Below are positions 41,572-49,486 of a stretch of DNA of 51,031 nt, piece after piece. The notes beneath the pieces were generated by a model. It made no database searches. It saw only the letters and a program-made list of their open reading frames with translations, and had not been told where the DNA came from. The stretch's first letter is position 1. Each line of letters begins with the position of its first letter. The position numbers and the translations under genes were made by a program. Origin of the DNA: a virus; the IMG/VR virus record IMGVR_UViG_3300029286_001068, positions 1 through 51,031 of that record. One strand, given 5' to 3'.

Positions 41572-43587
41572 ATGCATTTCGTACATCTTAGAGCCAAGAA
41601 TTTTCAGTCATTCAAAGAACTCTACTATGAATATCGTAATGGTATCCCTGTACTGATTCTTGGAGAGAATCTTACAGATGATGATCAGGAGTCAAACGGG
41701 AGTGGCAAGTCGGTGTTAATGAGTGGACCCGAATACTGTATTCTTCACACTATGTCTAAGAAAGTCAATGATAAGGATCTTGTTTACTGGTGGGATGGGT
41801 CGGATACTGGAGAGATTGAACTCTCTATTCATTGTCCTCTTCGTAAGGAGACTTTGTTGATTGAACGTAAAATATCAATTAAGAATGGTGGATCATCACA
41901 ACTCTCTATTAACGGAATTGTTAAGTATGCCTTTGTAGACAAGATGGTTGGGGAGATTGATAAGTTCATTATTGAGTGGATTGGGATTTCAAAAGAGGAC
42001 TTACAAAACTATTTCATTATCTCCAAGTTTCGTTATATATCATTCTTCAATGCCTCTAATACTAGTCTTAATCAACTGATTGGGAGATTCTCCAATACAA
42101 GTATCATCTCAGGAATAGATAAAGATATCCTATTAGAATCAGAAAAAATAGAGAGTGACAGGTTAGTACTAACTGAGAAAAAGAATCGATTCTACGGCAT
42201 GATTGACGTATACAAATCGAATCTAGAGACTGAACAGAAGATCGATAAAGAGAAATTGATTGAAGAACGACTTGATGCAATCGATAATGAGATAATCACT
42301 GAAGGTGAAAAAACTCTTTCAGCACAGACTCAGATTGGTATTGAAAACGACAAGATCGTCTCCTATAAAGAGGAACTGACTACACAACTTGAGAAGGTCA
42401 ATCAGGCCAACAGTCAACTTAGATCAATCAATGAAAAGGAGTCTAAGTTTGACAAACTCTACAGTAAGGTTGATTTGGAGATGGATTCTGTCAAGAAGAG
42501 TCGTGAATCGGTACTTGAGAAGTCAAATGAATTAAGTAAGAACAAGAACGAACTCTGGCTGACTATTCAAGAGATTGAGAGAAACATAAAGGGATCAGTT
42601 AAGTGTCCCAAATGTGATTTTGAGTTTTTGGTTGGCCACACAGATATAAGTATTGAAGAAGAGAAGAACTCACTACTGGAGGCTAATAAGATTGTCTCTA
42701 CTCTGGATAAGTCGATTGAAGATATTAAAGTAACTCTATCAGAATTTGATCCCAAGATAAGAGACATTAAAAGAGATCGATTGACAATTGAGGCAGAAGA
42801 GAGTGAACTTCGTACAATGAAACGTAACATCAGTAATAGTATCTCCACAATTGAATCCAATAAGAACACTATCAATAACAACATTCTAGTTTGTGAAGGT
42901 AAGATTCAGAGATATCGTAGTGATATACAATTAAGTACAGACAGGTCCAAACAACTACTTGCTTCAAAATCAGAAATAACTGTAGACACATTTGACAACT
43001 CAGAGAAGATTAAGGCTATCAATGAAGAGATCGAGAATTGTAACAATCAAATCACTTCTATTGAAGAACTAGATAAGGCCTATAGTGATAAGATTTTTGA
43101 TATCAAACAATGGGCCTTTACGTTTAAAGAGTTCCAACAATATCTATCCACCAAGACGATCAAAGTGTTACAGGGGTATGCCAACAAAACATTAAGTGAT
43201 ATTAAGTCTGATCTTAGAATACAGTTGGAGGGCTACCGCATGAAAACAGACGGAACTTTGTCTGACAAGATCACGGCCTACATAGTGAGAGATAGCGAGA
43301 TTAAAGAATTCGGTAATTTCTCAGGTGGAGAAAAAGCAAGACTGGAGTCAGCAATGATTATCGCAGTACAGACAGCAGTCAATTCTACTAATAAATATGG
43401 CGGACTGAACTTTCTGAGTATGGATGAAGTGCAAGAATCAATCGACGGACTTGGGATAACTACACTTGTAAACTCTTTCATACCACTTAATCGTACAATT
43501 TTATTGACTACACATATAGCACATAGAAATTATGATTGTGAGGTACTTAAAGTAATTAAAGAAGATAAAATAAGTCGACTGTCTTAA
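41572..43587 (+). CDS. SbcC/Rad50-like ATPase (T4 gp46-like)
   Basis: The 671-residue protein has an N-terminal Walker A ESNGSGKS (about 41-48), two coiled-coil arms (about 190-340 and 355-510), a zinc hook CPKC at residues 345-348, the ABC signature FSGGEKARLES (about 583-592) and Walker B LNFLSMDEVQES. It pairs with the nuclease encoded at 37213 to process DNA ends. The coils are short, as in phage gp46 proteins. It begins six bases after recA. Confidence 0.9.
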   Translation: MHFVHLRAKNFQSFKELYYEYRNGIPVLILGENLTDDDQESNGSGKSVLMSGPEYCILHTMSKKVNDKDLVYWWDGSDTGEIELSIHCPLRKETLLIERKISIKNGGSSQLSINGIVKYAFVDKMVGEIDKFIIEWIGISKEDLQNYFIISKFRYISFFNASNTSLNQLIGRFSNTSIISGIDKDILLESEKIESDRLVLTEKKNRFYGMIDVYKSNLETEQKIDKEKLIEERLDAIDNEIITEGEKTLSAQTQIGIENDKIVSYKEELTTQLEKVNQANSQLRSINEKESKFDKLYSKVDLEMDSVKKSRESVLEKSNELSKNKNELWLTIQEIERNIKGSVKCPKCDFEFLVGHTDISIEEEKNSLLEANKIVSTLDKSIEDIKVTLSEFDPKIRDIKRDRLTIEAEESELRTMKRNISNSISTIESNKNTINNNILVCEGKIQRYRSDIQLSTDRSKQLLASKSEITVDTFDNSEKIKAINEEIENCNNQITSIEELDKAYSDKIFDIKQWAFTFKEFQQYLSTKTIKVLQGYANKTLSDIKSDLRIQLEGYRMKTDGTLSDKITAYIVRDSEIKEFGNFSGGEKARLESAMIIAVQTAVNSTNKYGGLNFLSMDEVQESIDGLGITTLVNSFIPLNRTILLTTHIAHRNYDCEVLKVIKEDKISRLS

Positions 43588-43616
43588 ATAAATTTTTATT
43601 CTAGTATAAAGTTTAT

Positions 43617-43625
43617 TAATTTTAC
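43617..43625 (+). promoter_or_regulatory. Promoter-like box before the decayed GIY-YIG copy
   Basis: TTTATTAATTTTAC with TAATTTTAC at 43617-43625. No good upstream box is seen at 15 bases (ATTC). It is nearly identical to the box at 38320, as expected for a duplicated element. Confidence 0.3.
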
Positions 43626-43628
43626 AGT

Positions 43629-43731
43629 GCAGTTCAGTTATATGAAAAATCTAAACCCTCATTCGTTCACATTGCCTAATGATCAATCTTGATCGACTGG
43701 ACTGCCTTTGTGTTCGGATGGGGTGTTTTTT
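43629..43731 (+). ncRNA. Structured leader with interlocking helices
   Basis: GCAGTTCAGT (43629-43638) pairs with ACTGGACTGC (43696-43705). ACCCT-ATTCG-CACA (43655-43671) pairs with TGTG-CGGAT-GGGGT (43709-43724), running into TTTTTT and ATG 43732. A small hairpin GATCA/TGATC sits between. The two long helices cross, so they form a pseudoknot or are alternatives (terminator versus antiterminator, or start-codon sequestering). It survives beside a dead gene. Confidence 0.45.
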
Positions 43732-43900
43732 ATGGCAACTTCAAAATTTTACTTCATCTACAAAACAACCTGCATTCCAACTGGATTAATCTACGTTGGT
43801 GCTCATCGAACTAATGATCTCAATGATGGTTACATTGGACAAGGGATCTATTATTAAGAATCACTTTGACAACTGTAAATTAAACCCAAATAAACTATGA
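43732..43900 (+). pseudogene. Remnant of a GIY-YIG homing endonuclease
   Basis: From ATG 43732 the frame reads MATSKFYFIYKTTCIPTG... ending GQGIYY and TAA at 43855-43857 (41 residues), about 80% identical to the start of the gene at 38433. From 43850, one frame over, IIKNHFDNCKLNPNKL matches the zinc-finger end of that protein (IIKHFDNCPQNPN). Some 200 residues between are deleted with a frameshift. The remnant runs into the next gene's ATG. Together with its leader it fills the 309-base gap after the SbcC-like gene. Confidence 0.85.
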
Positions 43901-44343
43901 ATATATTATCAATTGATCAAGCATCAAATTGTGGCTGGGCCATATCCAATGAGATATATGGTGTATGGGATCTAACCACTCGTAAAGATGAATCACAAGG
44001 TATGAAACTCTTACGATTCAAATCTAAATTAAGAGAAGTTTGTGAAAGAGAACATATTGAGTTGATAGTATATGAACGCGTGGCTGGTTTACACAAAGCA
44101 TCTATTATACATGCTGCAAAGTTAGTTGCAATCATCGAATCATACTGTGAAGAAGTTGGGATCCAATATCGATCTTATTCTGCTAATGAAATTAAGAAGT
44201 TTGCTACTGGGAAGGGAAATTGTGGTAAGCCATTAATGATATCTTCTGCAAAAACTAGACTTAGTTATGATGGTAATAATGATAATGAGGCTGACGCTCT
44301 ATGGATGCTGAATCTGTGTAAACATGATCTAAATATCTTCTAA
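43897..44343 (+). CDS. RuvC-like Holliday junction resolvase
   Basis: The 148-residue RNase H-fold protein begins MNILSIDQASNCGWAI (Asp7), then LIVYERV (Glu60) and a late DNEADALW supplying the remaining acidic residues, as in RuvC and phage resolvases. It would cut recombination junctions and debranch DNA before packaging. Its start overlaps the GIY-YIG remnant by four bases and its stop touches the next ATG. Confidence 0.8.
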   Translation: MNILSIDQASNCGWAISNEIYGVWDLTTRKDESQGMKLLRFKSKLREVCEREHIELIVYERVAGLHKASIIHAAKLVAIIESYCEEVGIQYRSYSANEIKKFATGKGNCGKPLMISSAKTRLSYDGNNDNEADALWMLNLCKHDLNIF

Positions 44344-44672
44344 TGGCAACATTTATATGTGACTGTAGGTATTCAATTACTCAATCAAAAGTCAAATTTA
44401 CTAGTAATAGTGGTAATCTGATACCAGATAACCCACCTATCTGTCCAATATGTAAAACAGTCATGACACTAGAACTCTACTCTACAACTATAGGTGAAGT
44501 GTCATTCACTCCTAATAAATTTGATTCACTAAATGAGTTAGGTAAGAAAGAGATGATACATAAGAGAGCCAAGAAACACTATGAACGTTTTGCAAAGGCA
44601 GATGTTGAAAGAAAACGTAATGAAACAATTTCGAACATAAAACAGAAGTTTGAGGAGGGAACCAAATTATGA
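44343..44672 (+). CDS. Small zinc-ribbon hypothetical protein
   Basis: The 109-residue protein has CDC near the start and CPICKTVM (residues about 34-41), together compatible with a zinc ribbon, followed by a basic helical tail (KEMIHKRAKKHYERFAKADVERKRNE). It starts at TAATG with the resolvase and overlaps the next gene by four bases, so it may be a partner in junction processing. No family recognised. Confidence 0.5.
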   Translation: MATFICDCRYSITQSKVKFTSNSGNLIPDNPPICPICKTVMTLELYSTTIGEVSFTPNKFDSLNELGKKEMIHKRAKKHYERFAKADVERKRNETISNIKQKFEEGTKL

Positions 44673-44980
44673 TTATTAACAGAGAATCTTTATTGTACAT
44701 CTCAACTGTTACTGGCAAACCAGTAGTGGCTGTATTCAACGATTGTGAAGAGAAATGGTACTTCTATCTATCTGATGAGTTCAAACCCGCCAATCCTGGA
44801 AATCATGTCTATGACAATTTTCTATCTGGACGTGATCTATCTGGGTTACTTACATCACTGGGCGGTTATAGTCATGGATTTGAAACATCTAATGACATAT
44901 CTGTACTAACAAAAATTAATGAAATCCCTCTACAGAAGTTTACTTTCAACAGATTCAAATGGATTAAATTGCAAACATAG
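44669..44980 (+). CDS. Small hypothetical protein
   Basis: The 103-residue alpha/beta protein has a beta N-terminal part (LLYISTVTGKPVVAVFNDCEEKWYFYLSDEF) and a basic C-terminus. It starts at an ATGA overlap and ends before a 170-base gap with regulatory sequence. No motif recognised. Confidence 0.45.
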   Translation: MIINRESLLYISTVTGKPVVAVFNDCEEKWYFYLSDEFKPANPGNHVYDNFLSGRDLSGLLTSLGGYSHGFETSNDISVLTKINEIPLQKFTFNRFKWIKLQT

Positions 44981-45037
44981 TCTTTTCTGTTGTTTTATGT
45001 TATTGTGTGATTCTTAATAGTTTAAAGGCTGTTTTTA

Positions 45038-45054
45038 TTTATAATCATTATAAA
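45038..45054 (+). promoter_or_regulatory. Operator-like palindrome, copy C (perfect)
   Basis: TTTATAAT, a central C, then ATTATAAA: a perfect 8-bp inverted repeat around one base. It is followed by TTAAGTCTTTTTC. Copies A (24851) and B (34945) share the right arm and trailing sequence. It lies 55 bases upstream of the TTTG box at 45093. Confidence 0.55.
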
Positions 45055-45092
45055 TTAAGTCTTTTTCTTAAAATAGTTGCTGAAATATTAGG

Positions 45093-45120
45093 TTTGTAAC
45101 ATCTATTATATTAATTTTAC
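45093..45120 (+). promoter_or_regulatory. Promoter-like element, cassette C
   Basis: TTAGGTTTG (TTTG at 45093-45096), 15 bases, then TAATTTTAC at 45112-45120. The DUF932 start is 31 bases downstream. Together with copy A it defines a conserved ~85-base unit from palindrome to box. Confidence 0.5.
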
Positions 45121-45150
45121 TCCATGTTACACATTTAAAAACGAAAGAAA

Positions 45151-46146
45151 ATGTCACACAATTTAGCCATCGATACAAAAACAGGCGAAGCCTCGTTGTA
45201 TCTTCTGAAAGAAAAAGCTTGGCACGGATTAGGTCAGGTCGTGGAAAGTGCAAAAACTTCAGATGAAGTTATCAAAATCGCTCATCTGGATTGGGAAGTC
45301 GAAAAGATTCCAAACAAGATTGAACTCCCAAACAAAGGTTTAACTGATTCAGGTTCCTTTTCTGTTGTTCGTAAAGACACAGAAGCCATTCTCCACTCTA
45401 CAGCATTAGCCAAATATACACCAGTACAGAATCAGGAGGCTTTCAAATTTATGGATAGCCTTGTAAGATTTGCTGGTGATATTACTTATGAAACAGCTGG
45501 TGCTCTTGGACAGGGTGAAGAGGTGTTTGTAACAACCAAACTACCTGGTTATATTCGTATTGCTGGTTCAGATGATGTGATTGAAAAATACCTGATCTGG
45601 ACCAACTCACATGCAGGTAAGGTGTTGGGACTCTATTTTTCAGATGTAAGAGTTGTATGTGCTAACACACTTTCAGCCTCAATGAAAGATCTCAAAAGTG
45701 GTGTATCCCTAAAACATACAGCCAATGTAATGAACCGTATTAATGAAGCCGCACAATTACTTGGTCTTATCAAAACCTATAACGATGAATTTGGTCTAAT
45801 GCTCAATAAGTTGGCTAAGTTCAGAGTTGATGAAAAAATTGAACGTAATTTTGTTAACAGTCTTCTTTTGACCCCTGAGGAATTGAAACTTGTTGGGACT
45901 TCTGATGGGATCTCAATACGTAAACAGAACACCATCAATGAAGTAATTAGTGCCATTCATTCAGCACCAGGTCAGGACATGCATCAGATGACAGCCTTCT
46001 GGTTATATAATGGTATCACATCCTATTTTCAAAATGTCAAGTCGTACAAGTCAGTTGATCGTAAAATGACGGGTATCAATCTTGGTGGAGAAGAATCCTA
46101 CCTTACACAAAGAGCTTTTGATTCGTTGGTTTCGTTAATGTCGTAA
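45151..46146 (+). CDS. DUF932 phage/plasmid-like protein
   Basis: The 331-residue protein matches the DUF932 (phage/plasmid-like protein) family: AWHGLGQVVE at the start, SFSVVRKDTEAILHSTALAKYTPVQNQEAFKFMDSLV, GQGEEVFVTTKLP, YLIWTNSHAGK and VRVVCANTL. The family is common in phages and plasmids, function unknown, perhaps DNA-associated. It has its own promoter-like cassette and is followed by a clean terminator, so it is probably a strongly and separately expressed single-gene unit. Confidence 0.8.
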   Translation: MSHNLAIDTKTGEASLYLLKEKAWHGLGQVVESAKTSDEVIKIAHLDWEVEKIPNKIELPNKGLTDSGSFSVVRKDTEAILHSTALAKYTPVQNQEAFKFMDSLVRFAGDITYETAGALGQGEEVFVTTKLPGYIRIAGSDDVIEKYLIWTNSHAGKVLGLYFSDVRVVCANTLSASMKDLKSGVSLKHTANVMNRINEAAQLLGLIKTYNDEFGLMLNKLAKFRVDEKIERNFVNSLLLTPEELKLVGTSDGISIRKQNTINEVISAIHSAPGQDMHQMTAFWLYNGITSYFQNVKSYKSVDRKMTGINLGGEESYLTQRAFDSLVSLMS

Positions 46147-46154
46147 CTGTAGAG

Positions 46155-46185
46155 GAGCGGGTAACCAATCCCGCTCTTTCTTTTT
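46155..46185 (+). terminator. Intrinsic terminator after DUF932 gene
   Basis: GAGCGGG (46155-46161), loop TAACCAAT (46162-46169), CCCGCTC (46170-46176), then TTTCTTTTT. A perfect 7-bp GC-rich stem with T-tail: a typical rho-independent terminator, and the loop is identical to that of the hairpin at 37169. Confidence 0.85.
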
Positions 46186-46215
46186 CGTAGTTATTAATCT
46201 TAAACCAACATTCAA

Positions 46216-46656
46216 ATGACAACTCTAGAATTTCAAGTAGAAGACTTAGTAAATCAATACGAAGAGATCACTATCTGTGATATCGTAAAGAAAATCAGTT
46301 CTGATTCGAAAGATCTTGTTCGATCAGTAATTTCACATCTTGTGATTAAAAATGGTTGGAGAATCAAACACGAGTGTGGTAAACTATTTATCCACAAACT
46401 TCCCTGTGAAAAGATAAGTTGTGTAAATCATCGTGACAGTAGACATGTTGAATTGAAAGCAAAAACTTTACCAGATCATGGTGACTGGGTAGTAACCTGT
46501 ACCAAAAGTAGTTCTTCTAGACTATTCTTTGATAGAGTGTTTACTATGGATGAAGTCAGGTGTGCCTACACTAAGATTGAGAAAGTGAACCATAGTGACA
46601 CACGTGTCAAGAGGTACAAGAAAATAAAGCCAATTAAGACAATGTCAAACTTTTAA
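46216..46656 (+). CDS. Hypothetical winged-helix-like protein
   Basis: The 146-residue protein has an N-terminal helical region (LVNQYEEITICDIVKKISSDSKDLVRSVISHLVIKNGWRIKHECGKLFIH) that could form a winged helix with the beta hairpin at its end. The rest is basic with scattered Cys/His (CEKISCVNHRDSRHVE). Function unknown. It lies between the terminator and the ligase gene; TAAGCC precedes the next ATG. Confidence 0.45.
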   Translation: MTTLEFQVEDLVNQYEEITICDIVKKISSDSKDLVRSVISHLVIKNGWRIKHECGKLFIHKLPCEKISCVNHRDSRHVELKAKTLPDHGDWVVTCTKSSSSRLFFDRVFTMDEVRCAYTKIEKVNHSDTRVKRYKKIKPIKTMSNF

Positions 46657-46659
46657 GCC

Positions 46660-48657
46660 ATGAACGAAGATTTCGAAAAGACCACTCAGATCATAGATGA
46701 ACTAGTTGGTGAGATACAGTATCTGAATGATATGTATAGAGTAGGTGACCCTCAGGTGTCGGATCTGGAATATGATCAGATGTTGGTGAGGCTCAATGAA
46801 CTGGATCCAACCCACCCACTATTACATAAGGGAGTGATTGAATCAGAACCTACTACACGTAAACGTAAACTCCCTATCAAGATGATGTCACTGAACAAAG
46901 AGAAGTCTGTTGATGATATCATTAAGTGGTTGAAGAAGGTGGGAAACAGTGAAACTGAGATAGTTGTCATTACACCTAAATATAATGGTATCTCTCTTCT
47001 GGTTAATCATTCTACAGGTGAAACCAATACTCGTGGAGATGGTGAATATGGAAGAGATTGTGACAAACATATTCAGATAATAAATTCTGATGTAAAAATG
47101 AACTTCAACCATCTTTGTTCAGGTGAAGCCATCATAAGCCGTTATAATTGGGATACTTATTTTAGGGGTAAGTTATCACCTTCAGGTCAGCCCTATAAAC
47201 TCAATAATGCAACAGTGGCTGGGTTACTAAACTGTGATGAACCAACAGAGGAACTGAAGTATGTTGATTTTGTAAAGTATGGCATTCATAATAGTGACAT
47301 GTATAAAATCGGTCAGTTACAACTTATCAATGAGAGTAGTGATATGAGAACTGATTTTCTGGCAGTACCTATATCATCTCTTACAGAATCAATATTAGAT
47401 CAGTTCTACTATGAAATAAATAAGATCTACCCTATTGACGGATTGGTTATTGAACTGAATGATGTAAAGAAACGTAAACAGTTAGACACTGAATCTAATG
47501 GGAACCCAGCATATGCAAGAGCCTTGAAACTTGATAAGTGGGTTGAAGAGTTTGACACCACCATCACCGGCTACATTATTAACATATCAAAACAGGGAAA
47601 GATAAAGGGAGTGGTAACTTTTAACCCTGTAATGATTAATGGTACAGAAGTGAAACAGGCAACATTTTACAATATGCAGTTTCTGAGTAACTTCAATCTC
47701 TGTCCTGGGGTTCATATTACAGTAAAAAAGAGTGGGGAGATTATCCCTAAAATTACAGCAGTTGAAGGTATTCACATCCCTATCTTATCTGAGTTTAAGA
47801 AACAGTCAGAATATGATCAGGCATATGAGGTGGCTACTGGTCTAGTTGATAAGATTATTGCTGAAAGATATGAGAAAGAAGAACTTGACTTCGACTGGAA
47901 CTATTTCAATGATTGTCCTATTTGTAACAACCCTCTATCATGGGATGAAAACAGAGTAGAACTTATCTGTACTAGTAATGATTGTTCAGGGAGATTGATC
48001 AGTAAAATTGAACACTTCTTTCTGTCTATAGGTGTTGAGGAGTTTGGGAGACCAACCATAGAATCTCTGTATAAAGATGGTTATAATACAGTTGAGAGAA
48101 TCTTGAACATTACAAAGTCTGAACTCATTCTACTAGAGGGGTTTGGAGATACTTCAGCTGATATAATTCTGGAGCAGTTTAATAGAGTGAAACAAGAGGG
48201 AGTATCACAGGCCCAGTTGATGTATGCCTGGGATGTATTTGATGGGAAGATCGGTGAAAAGACAGCACAGTTGATACTCGATAATATTCAGAAAAAGTTT
48301 TCTATTGAAGAGATGGTGAAGATTAAGGGTGTTTCTGAGATAACAGCCAAGTGTTTCCTGAAGGGACTAGAAACGTTTATAACACTTCCAAGTGTCTTAA
48401 AGGTAAAGTATATCAGTTCACCAAAGAAAATCGTTTCTAATGAGTCTTACATAGGTTTCTCAGTATGTTTCTCAGGTGTACGAGATAAAGAACTTGAAAA
48501 GAAGATAGAAGATGGTGGAGGGGTGATAGCAAGTGGTGTTTCAAAGACGACTTCTCATCTTGTTGTGTCTGATGTAAATCAATCAACATCAAAGATGGTT
48601 AAAGCAAGAGAATTGAACATACCTATCTTAACAATTGAACAATTTAAACAGTTATAA
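46660..48657 (+). CDS. ligA: NAD-dependent DNA ligase (LigA-like)
   Basis: The 665-residue protein has the full bacterial LigA layout: an Ia-type NMN domain (YRVGDPQVSDLEYDQM), adenylation domain with TPKYNGISL (Lys107), TRGDGEYGRD, SGEAIIS, IDGLVIEL and ISKQGKIKGVVTFNPV, an OB domain, a four-Cys zinc finger (CPIC...CTSNDC), helix-hairpin-helix repeats and a C-terminal BRCT (about 600-665). The nucleotide motif reads KYNG instead of KxDG, so the usual Asp is Asn109. All other motifs look intact. It would seal nicks during replication and recombination. Confidence 0.88.
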   Translation: MNEDFEKTTQIIDELVGEIQYLNDMYRVGDPQVSDLEYDQMLVRLNELDPTHPLLHKGVIESEPTTRKRKLPIKMMSLNKEKSVDDIIKWLKKVGNSETEIVVITPKYNGISLLVNHSTGETNTRGDGEYGRDCDKHIQIINSDVKMNFNHLCSGEAIISRYNWDTYFRGKLSPSGQPYKLNNATVAGLLNCDEPTEELKYVDFVKYGIHNSDMYKIGQLQLINESSDMRTDFLAVPISSLTESILDQFYYEINKIYPIDGLVIELNDVKKRKQLDTESNGNPAYARALKLDKWVEEFDTTITGYIINISKQGKIKGVVTFNPVMINGTEVKQATFYNMQFLSNFNLCPGVHITVKKSGEIIPKITAVEGIHIPILSEFKKQSEYDQAYEVATGLVDKIIAERYEKEELDFDWNYFNDCPICNNPLSWDENRVELICTSNDCSGRLISKIEHFFLSIGVEEFGRPTIESLYKDGYNTVERILNITKSELILLEGFGDTSADIILEQFNRVKQEGVSQAQLMYAWDVFDGKIGEKTAQLILDNIQKKFSIEEMVKIKGVSEITAKCFLKGLETFITLPSVLKVKYISSPKKIVSNESYIGFSVCFSGVRDKELEKKIEDGGGVIASGVSKTTSHLVVSDVNQSTSKMVKARELNIPILTIEQFKQL

Positions 48658-48658
48658 T

Positions 48659-49483
48659 ATGAAACCAATCACCTACGAAGAAGCAGCAAAGAGAGCATAC
48701 AACCCGACCGCCTACAAGGACGGCTACAACACAGCCGTTGAACTGGCAAACAGGGAAATTGAATCAGCCTATTCTGATGGATTTAACTCAATGGTAGAAT
48801 GTGCTAAAGAGCAAATTATAGACCTCACCGCAGACCGGGATTACTGGAAAGGGTTGTGTACTGTGATAGCATCAGACAAGGAAGCTGAAATTCAACGCCT
48901 AAAAGACCTGATGAAATGCAAGGCAGCTGTATCCAAACCTGACCTCACTGATGACGTTACACTCATTCAAGGATTGATTAAGCGGATTGAAAGGCTGGAA
49001 CAGCAGATTAAGGTTGACGAACAGGCACAAGACACCCTATACAAAGACATCAAAGATTTGAGGCGCAAAATCAAGAAATCCAAATCAAATAGCTGGACGC
49101 AGACAGTTGATAACGCTATTCATGACCTGATGCCAGTCTTGTCGGAAACAATATGTGAACTGAAATTAAAGGTTGAATCACTTGAAAAACAGGTAGAGAT
49201 ACTCTGTGATAACGCTGAAACTGATAGTCAGCGGATTGAGAAGCTGGAAGCATATATTGATTCACTAATGTCAGAACATAATAAGAGAGTTGTAATTAAT
49301 CTTTCTGATAAAAGTGAATTGTTAGGAATGATTGAGAAATTGGAATCAGAATCACATGACGAAACAACCAGATACCTTGCTTTGCTACAAAAAGTTGAGA
49401 AGCTGGAACAGGGTGCGGTTATGGATGGGGAAAGAATAGGTATTGGTGGATTTGGACACACAAAAATCACTAAAATCAAATAA
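48659..49483 (+). CDS. Coiled-coil hypothetical protein
   Basis: The ATG at 48659 follows the ligase stop by one base and gives 274 residues. Residues about 95-260 are strong heptad coiled coil (LIKRIERLEQQIKVDEQAQ, LKLKVESLEKQVEILCDN, QRIEKLEAYIDSL, LLQKVEKLEQG). The N-terminal region (EEAAKRAYNPTAYKDGYNTAVELANREI) is helical. The first half uses clearly more G and C than neighbouring phage genes, hinting at recent acquisition. Function unknown. Confidence 0.6.
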   Translation: MKPITYEEAAKRAYNPTAYKDGYNTAVELANREIESAYSDGFNSMVECAKEQIIDLTADRDYWKGLCTVIASDKEAEIQRLKDLMKCKAAVSKPDLTDDVTLIQGLIKRIERLEQQIKVDEQAQDTLYKDIKDLRRKIKKSKSNSWTQTVDNAIHDLMPVLSETICELKLKVESLEKQVEILCDNAETDSQRIEKLEAYIDSLMSEHNKRVVINLSDKSELLGMIEKLESESHDETTRYLALLQKVEKLEQGAVMDGERIGIGGFGHTKITKIK

Positions 49484-49486
49484 CAA

